Origin: Eudorina sp. 2006-703-Eu-15
Lineage: Eukaryota > Chlorophyta > Chlorophyceae > Chlamydomonadales > Volvocaceae
Length of the DNA: 64,000 nucleotides
Assembly (NCBI GenBank): GCA_003117195.1
Contig: BDSI01000017.1
Coordinates: forward strand, 919,362-983,361
Reading direction: 5' to 3'
Shown: one piece after another, positions 13,001 through 25,000 of the stretch
How positions within the stretch are numbered: position 1 is the stretch's first letter
Layout of the letters: every line of letters begins with the position of its first letter
Program-made: the position numbers and the translations under genes
The notes under the pieces: generated by a model
What the model was told of the DNA's origin: nothing
Databases searched by the model: none
Seen by the model: only the letters and a program-made list of their open reading frames with translations

Positions 13001-16000
13001 GGCTGTGCGCTTTGGAGTCAGCAGCACCGTCTCCGGCTCCACACGGAACATCTGCTGCGAGGCATCCTCCGCCACTCCAGCAGCAGCATCGTTACCTAGC
13101 AGAACACGCAGCTGAACGGTCCAGTCGCTCTCGTTGACGATCTTGAGGTTCCTAGACTGTTGGCTGCTGCTGAGAAGCGCGTCACCGAAGCCAAGGACGA
13201 CGGAGTCGCCACCCGCCCAGAACAGGCTGCTGCTGCCTGGCTCAGCTAGCAGCACCACCGTCGTCTCCGCACGAGTTTTGGCGCTGCGTAAGGCCGCGAG
13301 CGCCTCCTCATTTCTGCGCAGGCGCAGGCCCGCGAGCAGGCTGCGGGACTTGGCGGCAGTGGCGGCCACCTCCGTCTTCCTGCCGAGAAGCTTCTTCGCC
13401 ATGGCCACCACGGAGTGTGCCTGCCGTCGGCAATCAGCGGAAGAGCGTTCCAACGAGTGCATTATAAAAACTCCTCGCACAGACCCAATGCTGGTGTGCA
13501 TTTTGGGAAAAACGTAATTGTGTATTCAGGAGCGCGCATGTTGAGAGCCCAAGACAGCAGCAAGACGGCGTCGGGGTCCTGTACCTCCTGTCTCCTATTT
13601 CGTTGTACATTGCGCGACCTTGCTTAAATTCGGGTTATGAAATCGGGTTACCTTGCCAGTCTTATCTATGTCCTCTGCTGCCCACGACAGGCTCACTCAA
13701 TGCGCATGTTGCTGTTATGTTAGGTATGCATGGATAGAAGTGCAGATCCCCCAAAGTCACACCTCCTTCAGTTGCAATCTGTGCGCCATCGTCAGACGCC
13801 ATTCCAGCTCCGTCAGGCAATTTTCAGCCTTCACGAGCAGCTCCCTAGTCCGCTCCAGCTCCTGTTTGGTGTGAGCGCAGGCCGCCAGCACGCATACCCC
13901 CAGGCACACCATCCGATGTACGTACGGCACGACGCTGCCGACGCCCTCAACGGTCACGGGTAGCTGCTGACGGACCCAGCCTCTGAAACAGTCCCTCATA
14001 GCAGCTGACCAGTACCGGTCCAGCGGCTGCTGCTGCACCGGCACGCCAGGGCTGTGCAGCTCGAGGGGCGCCATGTCTTGGGCCTCACAGGAAAGGCGCC
14101 GCACATCGATTACCCGGCTAAGCTGGTCGGTCTGCACTAGCTGCTCCAAGATCGCTTTAGCACTCCGCCATAAGGCACCTGTCGGCAACAAACCTGCTGT
14201 CTCCGCACCGTCAGGCTCCGTAGCTGCACCTGCTAGCCCAACGCTCATAATCGCATTACACTCCTTATTGAGCTTACGCAGCGCTTCAATTGCAAGCACC
14301 AATAAGTGACCGTGACGCTGAAGCAGCTCAGAAGGGCGGCTTCGTCGCCAGACCTCATCATCCGACCTTCGCTCCTGTCCCACATTTATCTGCTGCTGTA
14401 CGGCACGGGGCGGCTGCAACTGCAGGCATGCGGCAATCGCTTGCTGCTGCTCCCGTAGCTTCAACACCTCGTCCATCACGGCCCGGATGCAAGCGCTGAG
14501 GGTGGGTTGGGCCATGAGCGCTGTATTATTGCTGCCCACTGCCATTCCCGGCTGCAAACCCTGCTGTACCTTACACAAAAGCTCCCTACCCCTGTCGGTG
14601 ATGACAGCCAGTGGCGCTTCCTCCAGTCTTGGAGGCTGAGAGACGTCGGCGGGTGCCCACACGTATTGTACCGCAGAGCACTGGAGCTGAAAGCTCGAAG
14701 CACGTCCGAACGTCACGTCGACCGAATGCCTGTCGTTGCTGGCAGTTGTCGGAGAATTCAGCAGCTGTCCGTAGCACACTGTGTACTCCCCTTCCATCGG
14801 AGCCACTTCAACTCCACGGACCAAGCTCTTGACAACACCCTTGAGTCTTTGCCACAAACCATCAGAATCTTTCTTGACTTCCGCAATGACCCGATGAGTA
14901 ATAGTAAAGGCGTCAGGGTCGACAACCACAACATAATAGCTCACGGGAAACGGGCTCCAAGCTGGGACTTGCACCTTCAACACGGCTACACCATCATCCC
15001 GCTGATCGCTTCCTTGTGCCCAGCCCCCAGTGATCCGCAACTCCAAATCAGTGACACGACGGAAAGCCTGCGTGTCCTCTTCGGCAAGCGACCATGGTGA
15101 CCGAATTTCAAAGCGTAAACTTTTTGGACGCGCCTTCAAAAGTCGCTGGGCCACAGTATAGCACTGCAGCTGGACAGCAAATGCGTTGTCCGCCGACCCC
15201 AGGGGTGTCTGTTCGGGGACATCCTCGGACGTCCGTTGTCCTCCGTCATTGCTGCTGCTGCTGCTGCCCATGTTGGAATTGTTACTTGCACCATCCGGGG
15301 AAAGGGGCCCTGTTATAGCCAGCGTCGTTCCAGTTGGTGCTGAAACTGCCGCCTGAGATGTCCCATTCCTATGCCCCATCGCCAGTGCGCCAGTTGTAGC
15401 AGGTCTTTCCTCAGCAAGCACGCCCATGGCCATAGCACGCTGCTGGACAGCCCGTTGCTGAAGATTGACGGTCTCCCGGGTTAGGTCCCACAGCTGCGCA
15501 AGAAGCTCATGAATCTGATGCCTCAGATGTTGTCGTTCTTTGGAGCTGCCATTCACAGTCATTTGTTGCTCCCACTGTTGGGTGATCTCATGGAGACGGT
15601 GGAGCAGAAGCACAGCCAAACTATCCACGTCATGGAGTGAATGCACCATTTCCTTCCAGGCGCATGCAGCCTGATGCCGCTTTTCCAGGTACTGCTGGTG
15701 AAGCTGCGCAGCCTTTTCAGCCGCAATGCGCAGAACCGCCTGGCGCTGCTGACAGCGGTCATCTACCAGCTTCAACGCGCCCGCCTGCCAGCTCTGCAAT
15801 AGGGGCAAGAACGCGTCCTGTACGTAAAACACAAATCTTATCCTTACGCTTTGTAGTCTGGCAGCAGTCTATTTACAGATCTACCTAGTAGTGTCATCGG
15901 GAAGTAATAATTGGCCATGGCTACACGAGCAGCGCATAGATGATCGTGCAACTACATGCAACTACAAGACCGGTACAAGGTGGACCCTTAGTCCCGACCG

Positions 16001-19000
16001 GGCGTTCCAACGGACCCAGATAAAAAGTAGGCGCCTCATCCTCCATTACCCGCGGGGTGTCATTCAGCCGTACCGGCCAACACAACAGATTACCAGGGAT
16101 TTGAACCGGGGATTCGAACGGCGGATCTCTGGGCATTATGTCCATTACACCCTTCGTAACATATGGCTGCGTCATAGTAAAACGCTTCCTTCTGCGCGGG
16201 CCATTGCTATGGGATACGTTCACCGCCCAATGCAGCCCTGCCTACCTGCTGCAACTCATCTGCACGCGCTTGCAGATCCGACAGTTGACCTTCCAGTCGG
16301 GACCCCTCCATTTCCTGCAGCCGGCGCAGCTGGCCCCATAACAGTCGTCCAATCTCACTGAAGCTCCACTCCTCGAGCTCCGTGAGCTGCGCAAGCAAGC
16401 CGCTGGTGCTCGTGGGAGCAACCAGATCACCGCCGTCAAATTCCAGTGGTGCACGGAGCAGCGCCAGCCCCAAAGCACAATGCGCTGCATACTGTCGCAC
16501 CAGACCTGACACGCTGAGCACCTCGGGGCAGTACAGATAAAGCGTTGTCAGCATGTCCGCGGCACCGCTGAGGCCGTAGGAAAGCAGCGCTTGATGCGTC
16601 TCATACAAAGTGAGCTGTTCCAGAATCTGCCCAGGAAGCGTTGCATCCGCAGGTCCAGAACCAGCAGCCTCCTCGGCTAGTAGCTGGGCATGCAGCTTCT
16701 GTTGGAGAACGCGCTGCAGCGTGTGGGAGTGCCGTGTTGCGACCACCGGTATAGCACTCCATCGCAGGATGCATTGAAGGGCAACATTCGTGTTGTTGCG
16801 ATGATCCCCAACACCGCTGCTTGCTTCCTCAGCTGAAGCTTCTCCCTCCTCGTCGGCCGGTGGTAGGTCGTTGCATGATTTACGCTGAATGCCACCACTG
16901 GCGGCGGCAGACCGGTTCACGAGCCACAGCTGACCAGGTTCAGCAACCTCCAGGTCTTGCAAACATGCTGTACGGCAAAAGAGGGTTTGTACAGAATAGT
17001 GAGTGCACATCGGCTCAGGAAACATGCAATCCATCACGCGAGCTCCGTGAACACTATTTCGTTACCGTAGGGACACTAATGTTTTTAGAGACTAATTTTC
17101 AAGACCTTCAAAATAATTTTGGAATAGTTTTTAGACTGGTAATGTTTTAAGAGAGTACCGGATAATTTTGGCGCGACCAGGAAGTTTTAAGAACATCGCT
17201 TGAAACGGAGTAAACTTTAAGAGACTTTTTAGAACCGCAAAAGGTCATGTAATTGGCTATGTCTAAGTTTGTTGTGGGCGCGAGACCGCGGTTCAAGACA
17301 TTCTGCGAAACACCCTCTCGTCTAGCAAGTACGATGGGGTAGTTCATCCATGGTGCTAAACTACCCCCCCCCACACACACACGGGCGTGCCCCCGTGGAT
17401 GCTACATACCCCGGTGAGCTGCTACGCGCTGCTGTAACAACAACAGTGCCGTAACAGCGCGTGGGGCCCCCGGAAGCAGTAGAAGCAGGCGCGGAGCCGT
17501 GCGCCTCTAAAAATGTTTTTAGAGCGCCGGGGGGATTTCCGGCTGCCTGGTAATTATTTTAGAATACCCCAAATAATTTCCGTGGAACGGTTTTAGAGAC
17601 CCAAATAGTTATTTAATTACTTAAAACATTAGTGTCCCTACGGTACATTGGAGGATGACGTGCGTTCGTTCCAAATTTACAAAGATGGCGACAATCCATT
17701 CGACCGACAAATTGCATGACCCGGTGAACCCCTCAACCCTCACCCGTGCTGCTGATGTCCGCGTTCTTTGTGAAGTCCATGCACACGAGCTTCACGCCAG
17801 CGATCAGCAGGGAGCGCATCAGCATGTTGCTAAGCAGACCAATGCGGTCCGCAGCAACAGACAGCTGCCCCCGCGCGGCTTTTTCAGATTTGTCGTTCCC
17901 GGTATCGCCTTGGTCAGACTGCGGTGCTGGCTTCATCTGCAGATGCTTCACCAGCGCCTTAAGCCGCGTCTCGGCTGTTTCCAACCTGGTCGCTTCGACA
18001 TATGCTGAACAACCTGCAGCAGCCTCTGCATTGCCGCCGTCAGCGCCTTGCGGCGATGCCACTGCGGCTACAAACGCATCACCGCTTTTGGAAGCAAGGA
18101 TACCGGCAACAGGCCCGAAAGCACAAAGCGCCTCAGCAAGCAGGTGCAGGTCGTGATCGCGGGGCCAGGCCGGGATCGTTGATTCCTGAAGCTGCCGCCA
18201 CCTCCCGACCACATGCAGTCTCGGCCATCGTCGCAGCAGCCAAGCAGGATTCGGCCAGGGCGCGCAGGGTGCCGCCGACCTGCTCCGTTAGGAAGGCGGG
18301 TTCCAGGTATGTGCTACCCAAATGCTCGCTTTGTGCCTCTGCTGAGCGTGCAAGCGCCACCGGGTTGCCATCATAACCGGTGAAGGCCCTCACATCGGCC
18401 AGGCGCAGCGCCTCCAAGATAACGGGCAGCTCCGATGCGCTCCGATCGAGGAAGGCCTGAAGAGTGGCTTTGTCCGCAGTAGTGAGGCCGTCAGCGGTGG
18501 CATTAGCGGCAGGCTGCGAGCTGCCATTGGCCACGGACACCTGAAGGCGCTTAGAAAGTCTGCGCCAAGCTGCCGCCAAGTCACCGTCATTAGGGCTGGC
18601 GAGAGAGGCGCAGCGGCTGGAGGCAATGGTGACGTTCAGCAGGTAGTCACGCACCATGCGCAGAGAGCGCACAACGGCTGCGCCACCGCCAAGCTCTCTC
18701 ACTGCCACGGTGATGCAGCTATCCAGCGATACAGTGTCCTGCTGCAGCACGGCGTCGTCACTGCTCTGCGATGTGTTTGCATCAGCGCAGTCACCAGCAG
18801 GGCCACCGTCCAACAGCTGCGCCAACTGGTACATGCCGGACAGGACCGCCTCCGTTGACGAATGCACAGGTTGGAGCAGCACTTCCACCTGCGCGGCTAT
18901 GCGGCCGCACAGGCGCTGCAATACGTCCGAGTCCAAAACCTCTCGGTGTTCAACCTGTGCTGCAAAGGCGTCCACGCTGGATGCTAGGTGGCACGCGCCC

Positions 19001-22000
19001 GCGGTCAGCACACGGGCCGTCAACAGCACCGCCCTCGCCGCGCCGTCTCTGTCTGCAAAGTGGTTACTGGCGAGATTTACAAGTTCGTGCAGATGGTCGG
19101 CGGCAGCGGCGGCATGCGCCCGTAGCTCAGCTGCCAGGCTCTGTACATCTGCTGAAGCCCCAGTCGCCCGTTGATCCGTCAGCCAAGCACGCAGACCGAG
19201 CAGTAGCGCATTGGCTGCCGCTGACCCGCCTGCCTCGGCTGCGTTGCTGGTTGCGTCCAGCCGGTCAGCACGTAGAGCCAGCAGACGTTGCACGTCTTGT
19301 AGTCCGTCGAACAGCACAGCAAAGCTGCTTTGGAGTTGCGTGATGAACCCTGCCGCCCGCTGCCGGTCAACCTGCCGTTGATGGGCCACTAGTGCTGCAA
19401 TACCAGTGCCGTCAGCAGCTGCACTCTCCTCGGCCTGGTCAGCCTCTCGGCTCAAGCCCTTGATGCGCTGCTTCAGGGTTTCGACCTCCTGCCGCTTCTT
19501 GGACAGTTCCAGACCCAGGGACGGGTCCATGCGTTGTGCGCTGCGGTGCAGGACCTCCATGCCCTGAAGTGTGTCTTGTGCACGTCGGAGTTCCACGTCC
19601 AGGTCGGACAGCTCCTTTCCGCACTCTTCCGCGCGCTTCCGGGATGCGGCCTGGCTGTGCTGCAGCTCTTCCAGCCGTTGCCGGTCCCGGGCGCGCACCT
19701 CGACGCCAAGGCCCTCAACACCAAGGCCCGTAGAAACGCCCGCACCAGCAGCACCTTCGTGGGGTGTCGCTCCATCACGCATGGCCTCCCAGTCCAGAGC
19801 CGCTGCACGTGCGCATGCCAGCTCAATCCACACGGCCGCGAGGCTGATCTGTGACTCCAGGTTCAGCGATCCGCGGGAGTGTGCAGTACCAGCACCACCA
19901 ATGCCGGCAGCCCAGTTCAGCGAGCCGAGCATCGCGTACTGCACCATGTCGGGCAAGGTTCGCCGCAAGGTTAAGAAATCCGAGCCCGGCCTCATGTACG
20001 TCAGCTCGGCTGTGCTTGGACCCGGCGCACAACTGTCACAGTTGGTTGCTGCTGCCGATGCACCGGCATCCGTATGTGACGTGCCCTGCCACGTCTGCAG
20101 CTCCAGCAGCTGCTGCAGGAGCTCCGGGGCGAAGACGCAAGCCATGTCTGCGGGCTCCAGGGAGGGCGGCAGCAGGTGCACTGGAAGGCCCCGAAGGTAG
20201 CTGTCCAGGCGGCCGCGGATGCCTGCTGAGCAGGCATGCAGGTGGCGCAAGCCCGTGAAGAGATCCCGCAGTTCTGGTTCTCCCAAATCAATACTGCTCC
20301 ACACTGATTGGCAGAACCGCGCAACTGAGATGAAGTCGTTGGCGGCGATGTTGAGCCCCGGGCACGTTGGCGACCTAGTTCCGTCCGTTGCTACAACACC
20401 CCGCTGTGGGTGCGCACACGGCTCCGCCACTCCCAGCAGAAGAGCAGCGCGGAAGGCCGAGTACTCGGAAAGCGCCTGTTCGTGCAGTGCCGTAGGGATG
20501 GTGATCCGCTGGCTGCTGCTTGGCTGCCCGTCCGATTCCGTCTTCGCTGCTGCGGCCACCTGCAGCTGCACCCCCAGCTCGTCACTGAGAACCACGGCCA
20601 GCGCAGATAGCCGGGCCGTCGAGCTCTGCATGTCGGTACAAGAGTCCCCAGCGGACGGCGCTAAGGCATGCCACTCCCGCAGCTGTTCCAGCAGCTGGGA
20701 CCAGCAAGCAGTGCGCAGGTTGACGTCGAGGAGCTGCAACAGGCGAGTCAAATCCGCCTTGGCGGCGTCCATCGACACGGCCGCAGCCGAGGGCAGGGCG
20801 CGGCGCAGTGCCTCTTCAAGTTCACGGCGTGCCTCAATGGAGGCAGGCGACGTAGTCGTGCTCGCCGCCGAAGGCTCCTGCCAGCTCGCAGCCTCCAAGA
20901 GCTGCTGCTGCTCCGACGCCAAACTCCGAACCGTGGCGGATAGCTGCAGTGGTGAATGGCAGCGGGCGGGCCGGCAAGCAGGGAGGGATTACAAATACAT
21001 GGAACGTTCGCCGTTGTAAGCCATTGCCTGCCTACCATAAATCTTAATTGCTGGGATATGCGATGCCAACCCAGATCGCCATGAATGGTCGAGGTTTCCT
21101 TGGAATGCAGGACCAACTGCCCCGGAACCATCGGCTCGTACGGCATTGATAATGACGATGGCGGAAGGCGCCCTTCAACATAATATCTAGACCCAAACAT
21201 GGCGCATGCTCACCATCTGCCGAACAGCGCTCTTTAAACTTCCTCCACAAAGAATCAGCCCAGCTTCGGTCGAAAATGGTGTGACCAAATACCAAAGCGC
21301 GCAACGACCTACCTTGCAAAGTAGAGGATCTCCAGCCCGAAGGTTTGCCAGGTGAGCGTCAAACGCCGCACGTAGCCGTACGACATCATACAGCAGATCT
21401 TCCAACTCCAGCCGATCGCAGCACATCACGTTAAGTTGCCGCAACCTAGACAGCAGCACCAGTGCCTCCATCACCACATTGTTAGGTGTCGGATTCATGC
21501 CGCGGGCGCGCTTGAGCACCTCCTGCACCTCCCCCGTCGCACTCGTGACCTTGTCCCGCAGATGGGCCCGGCGCTGGTCTCGCGTGCCCACGGCGGAGGC
21601 CTCCGCTGCGGTTGTTGGGGCTGCGGCTTCGCCCGTTGACCCTGCCTCCTTCAGCTTTAGCAGCGGCTCCATGGCCGCCGGGTCGAAGAGCTTGCCCAGC
21701 CCCAACAGCTCGTCCTGAGACTCGCGTGTGATGGCCAGTCTGGTGGCAGCGCTCCTCAGCTGCTGCTCCCACGTGCGGAAGATGTCCCTGTTCATCAGGT
21801 AGACTGCTCGGACCTCGCCCGTCTGCGCGTCCATGTCCAGGGCCTGACCAAATACAGTGTCGTACAGTCCGGCCAGGGTCCGGGCGGTGCTGTTGGTCAG
21901 GTTGAACAGCGTTGCAAGGTCTGCAGATTGCTGCAACCGCTGCTCGACGGCGCGAGTAAACCCTTGCAGCGCAATGTCCATGCGAACTGCAAGCTTGCGC

Positions 22001-25000
22001 GCTGCAGCGAATGCGCTGTCGGGTGCTTCGTGCTCCCGAAGCCGCAGCTGAAGGTCATGGATTGCAGCCGAATCGGCAAGGACCTTCGAGCTGCGGCAGA
22101 GCGCATCAATTTGTGCACGGCGGCTGCACCGCGCGGCGGGCCCTCCGCCCGACAGCGCCGCAAAGGCAGTCTGCAGCTGCGCCGTCACTGCACCGCTGAC
22201 TTCACTCGCCAAGACCGGCCTGCCCGTGGACACTGCCCAAGGGGCTTTTACGTACTCCGCTACCTGCCGCAGCAGCTGCTCTCGGGAGGTGGTAGGCTCG
22301 GACGCCAGAGCTGCTTTGATGTCGGAGAAAAGGCCGGCCGCCTCGCGGAACAACGGTGGTACTGAGTGCGGCAGATCCCACTCTGCTGACTCATCGGCAG
22401 TAGCCTGTGCGGCCGTCATGGCGGTGGCTGCTTGCCACCCGCGCTTATAGACGTGCCCCTCACCGGACGCCAGTGATGGTGCTGACATAATACTGCAGAG
22501 CGCCGCGGCCAGCGCAACTGCCGCGGCACCTGGCCTCTCCGGCTCTGACAATCGCGACCACGCCGGCCCAAACGCCTCCGCTGGGTCAACCTGCACCGGT
22601 TCCTGGGTTGTGACCGACACAAAGCCTGCCGCCTGCTGCAACGACGCCACATACGCGCGGTGGTACTTGGACGCTTCCACGCTCGGTGCACCGATAGACA
22701 TCAGGTGGCAAGAAGCGGCCCCCCTCTCGCGCACGACCGTTACGTGGAGGCTCACGCCGCCTGCCCCGTGGCTTCTGTGCCGGGGCTCGTGCACAATCCT
22801 AACCTCCATCGTCACGCTGCCGTCCGCCATGGCGGCCACGGGCGGCTGCGGCGACGATGTGTTCGATGACTCCACGCAGAAGCGCACGCGACCTTGTTGC
22901 CACCGGGGGCTCGACGGGCAGAGCAGCAGCGCGAGCCAGGTCATCGCAAGGAGCTGCTCTGAGGCCACGGCTCCCTCCCCTGCGCGCCGAAGCACCTCGC
23001 CGGCGGGAGATGCCAGGAGTGCCTGTGCGGTGGGCAGCAGCTCCCACAAGGGCACCCCGGGGCGCTGCGTCCCAAGCTCGCACAGCGCCTGCAGGCAGTC
23101 CGCCTGGATGGACACGGCGCGGCCCTGCAGGAAGTTCGCCAGCCAGCGCCGTTCGCGCTCCGAATCCGGGTTCATCGACCCCTGCAAGGCCTCCCGTGCA
23201 CTCCAGAGAGCCTGGAGCTCCAGAAGCTCCGAGCGAATCACAACAGGCTCAATTTCTATGACGCTTGGATGGCTGGCCCGGTGAGGTGGCAGGATGGATG
23301 GGACCGTCAACGCACATTGCCAGCGCGCCGCCAGGAGCTCCAACTCGACCGCCAATGAACGCAAGGCGATGCCCTGCTCTGGCTTTGCTGCGTGCGCCAG
23401 CGCCTTGGCCATCACTCGCGGGAGCTGCTCTGGGCAAGCGGAGAGCGGGACGCAGTGCAGTTTGGCGAGGGCGAAGGCCAGGCTATCGTGCTCCAGCTGC
23501 TGTACCACCGCGAGAAGGGCCTGGTAGCACTGCTCTGCTTTGCCAATCAGGTCATCGTACGCGTCAGCCAGGCGGCCCAGGACGACCGGACCTGCCAGGG
23601 CCTTACATGCTACTCCCGCCATAGCACGCATGCTCTCGGCCCGGGTGATTAGGTCCCCGGTCTGCAGGAAGGCGCCCTTGGCCGCCGCACAGCCGGCAGC
23701 CGCCAGCCCATCAGTGACTGCCGTACCTACTAACAGGAAGCAGCCACGGATCTGCTGCACTTCTTTGGCAACTCGTAACAAGACGGTATGGCGGTTGGCG
23801 GCGTCGGCGAGGGAAGTCATCCGGATGAAGGCCAGCAAGTGGCGGCGCAGCTCGCGGCAGGCGCTGCCCAGCATATCCGCGGCGCCTTTGAGCTTCTGCT
23901 GGTCTTGTTGCCGGGAATCGGAAACTTGGGCTGGCAGAGGGCCGTGCGGGTTTGGCAGCCATGCGCGAAGAGCCGTTGCCACGCGAGGAGTGCTCAGGTC
24001 CCTAGCTTCCTGCGGGCCGACAAGATTCATGCAGACATACTTCAAAAGCAGCCATTGTGTTAGTTGGGACGTGCATGAATTCGATGATGGCCCCCGAACC
24101 TCTGTGTGTAGCTAAGCTTTGGATGTGTTGCACTACCGCCGGCTGACTATTCCCTTGCTGTCCCACCCGAAAGCTTCATTTATGTCTCGCATGCGGGCAT
24201 GAAAAATAAGCTAGTTAGCCAGACATGTGCCGACATCAGATGAACGCATCAAGGTTGGCATTATCACATCTGGGATTATTTGTGGCGCAAAACCTGTACA
24301 GCGAAAAGCTCAAAGCACGAGCGAGCACCTCTTGCCTCATCAGCTGCATTTGTTTCTTCTGCTGTCATTAATCGAAACCGGTTCACGCGGGCCTAGTCGG
24401 CCAGAGGACGCGCGGCCGCCAAGTCTTAATCAGGATTTGAAGAATGTTGCGTACTATCCAGCAGTTGCTGTGCCGTACATAGATTGCCGCGTTCCCACCT
24501 GCACAGTCTTGAGCAACTCCAGCAGATTTTCTCTCTGGGCGGGGTAGCAGTTCAGTAGCACCTCTCGGATGACCTGTGTGCACGTGCAACACCGAGGCAA
24601 CATGCACAAATGCAGCGACAACTTTGGCTACGGTGTGATATGAAGGGGGATACATTCGTTAAAGGGCGAAGTGCCAATTTCTTGAGTTGCGGCAGAGGCG
24701 TATCGCCTCAGCGAGCCTAACCCCTGCCCCATCAACGGTATGCACGCCAGGGTTTGCCCAGCGTGTTATCATTGGTATGATGATTACTACCATTATTCTT
24801 ACATCATTACAAACATATTATTATTATTACAATCACTACCGGTGATTCCTTTGGGGTCCGCTGTAACGTTCATTCGTTCATTCATATCACTACTAAATAT
24901 TATCGGAATACTAATACAAACATTAGCACTAATATTACTACTATCCTTATTTTAACTATTAATATTATCAGTACCAAATATTTATCAGTACCTAATATTT

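Noticed and set aside
16095..16130. tRNA-like B-box pair (GTTCGAATCC and GGTTCAAATCC on the minus strand)
   Set aside because: The T-arm stems do not pair and no acceptor or anticodon arm can be drawn. At most it is a decayed tRNA-derived fragment.
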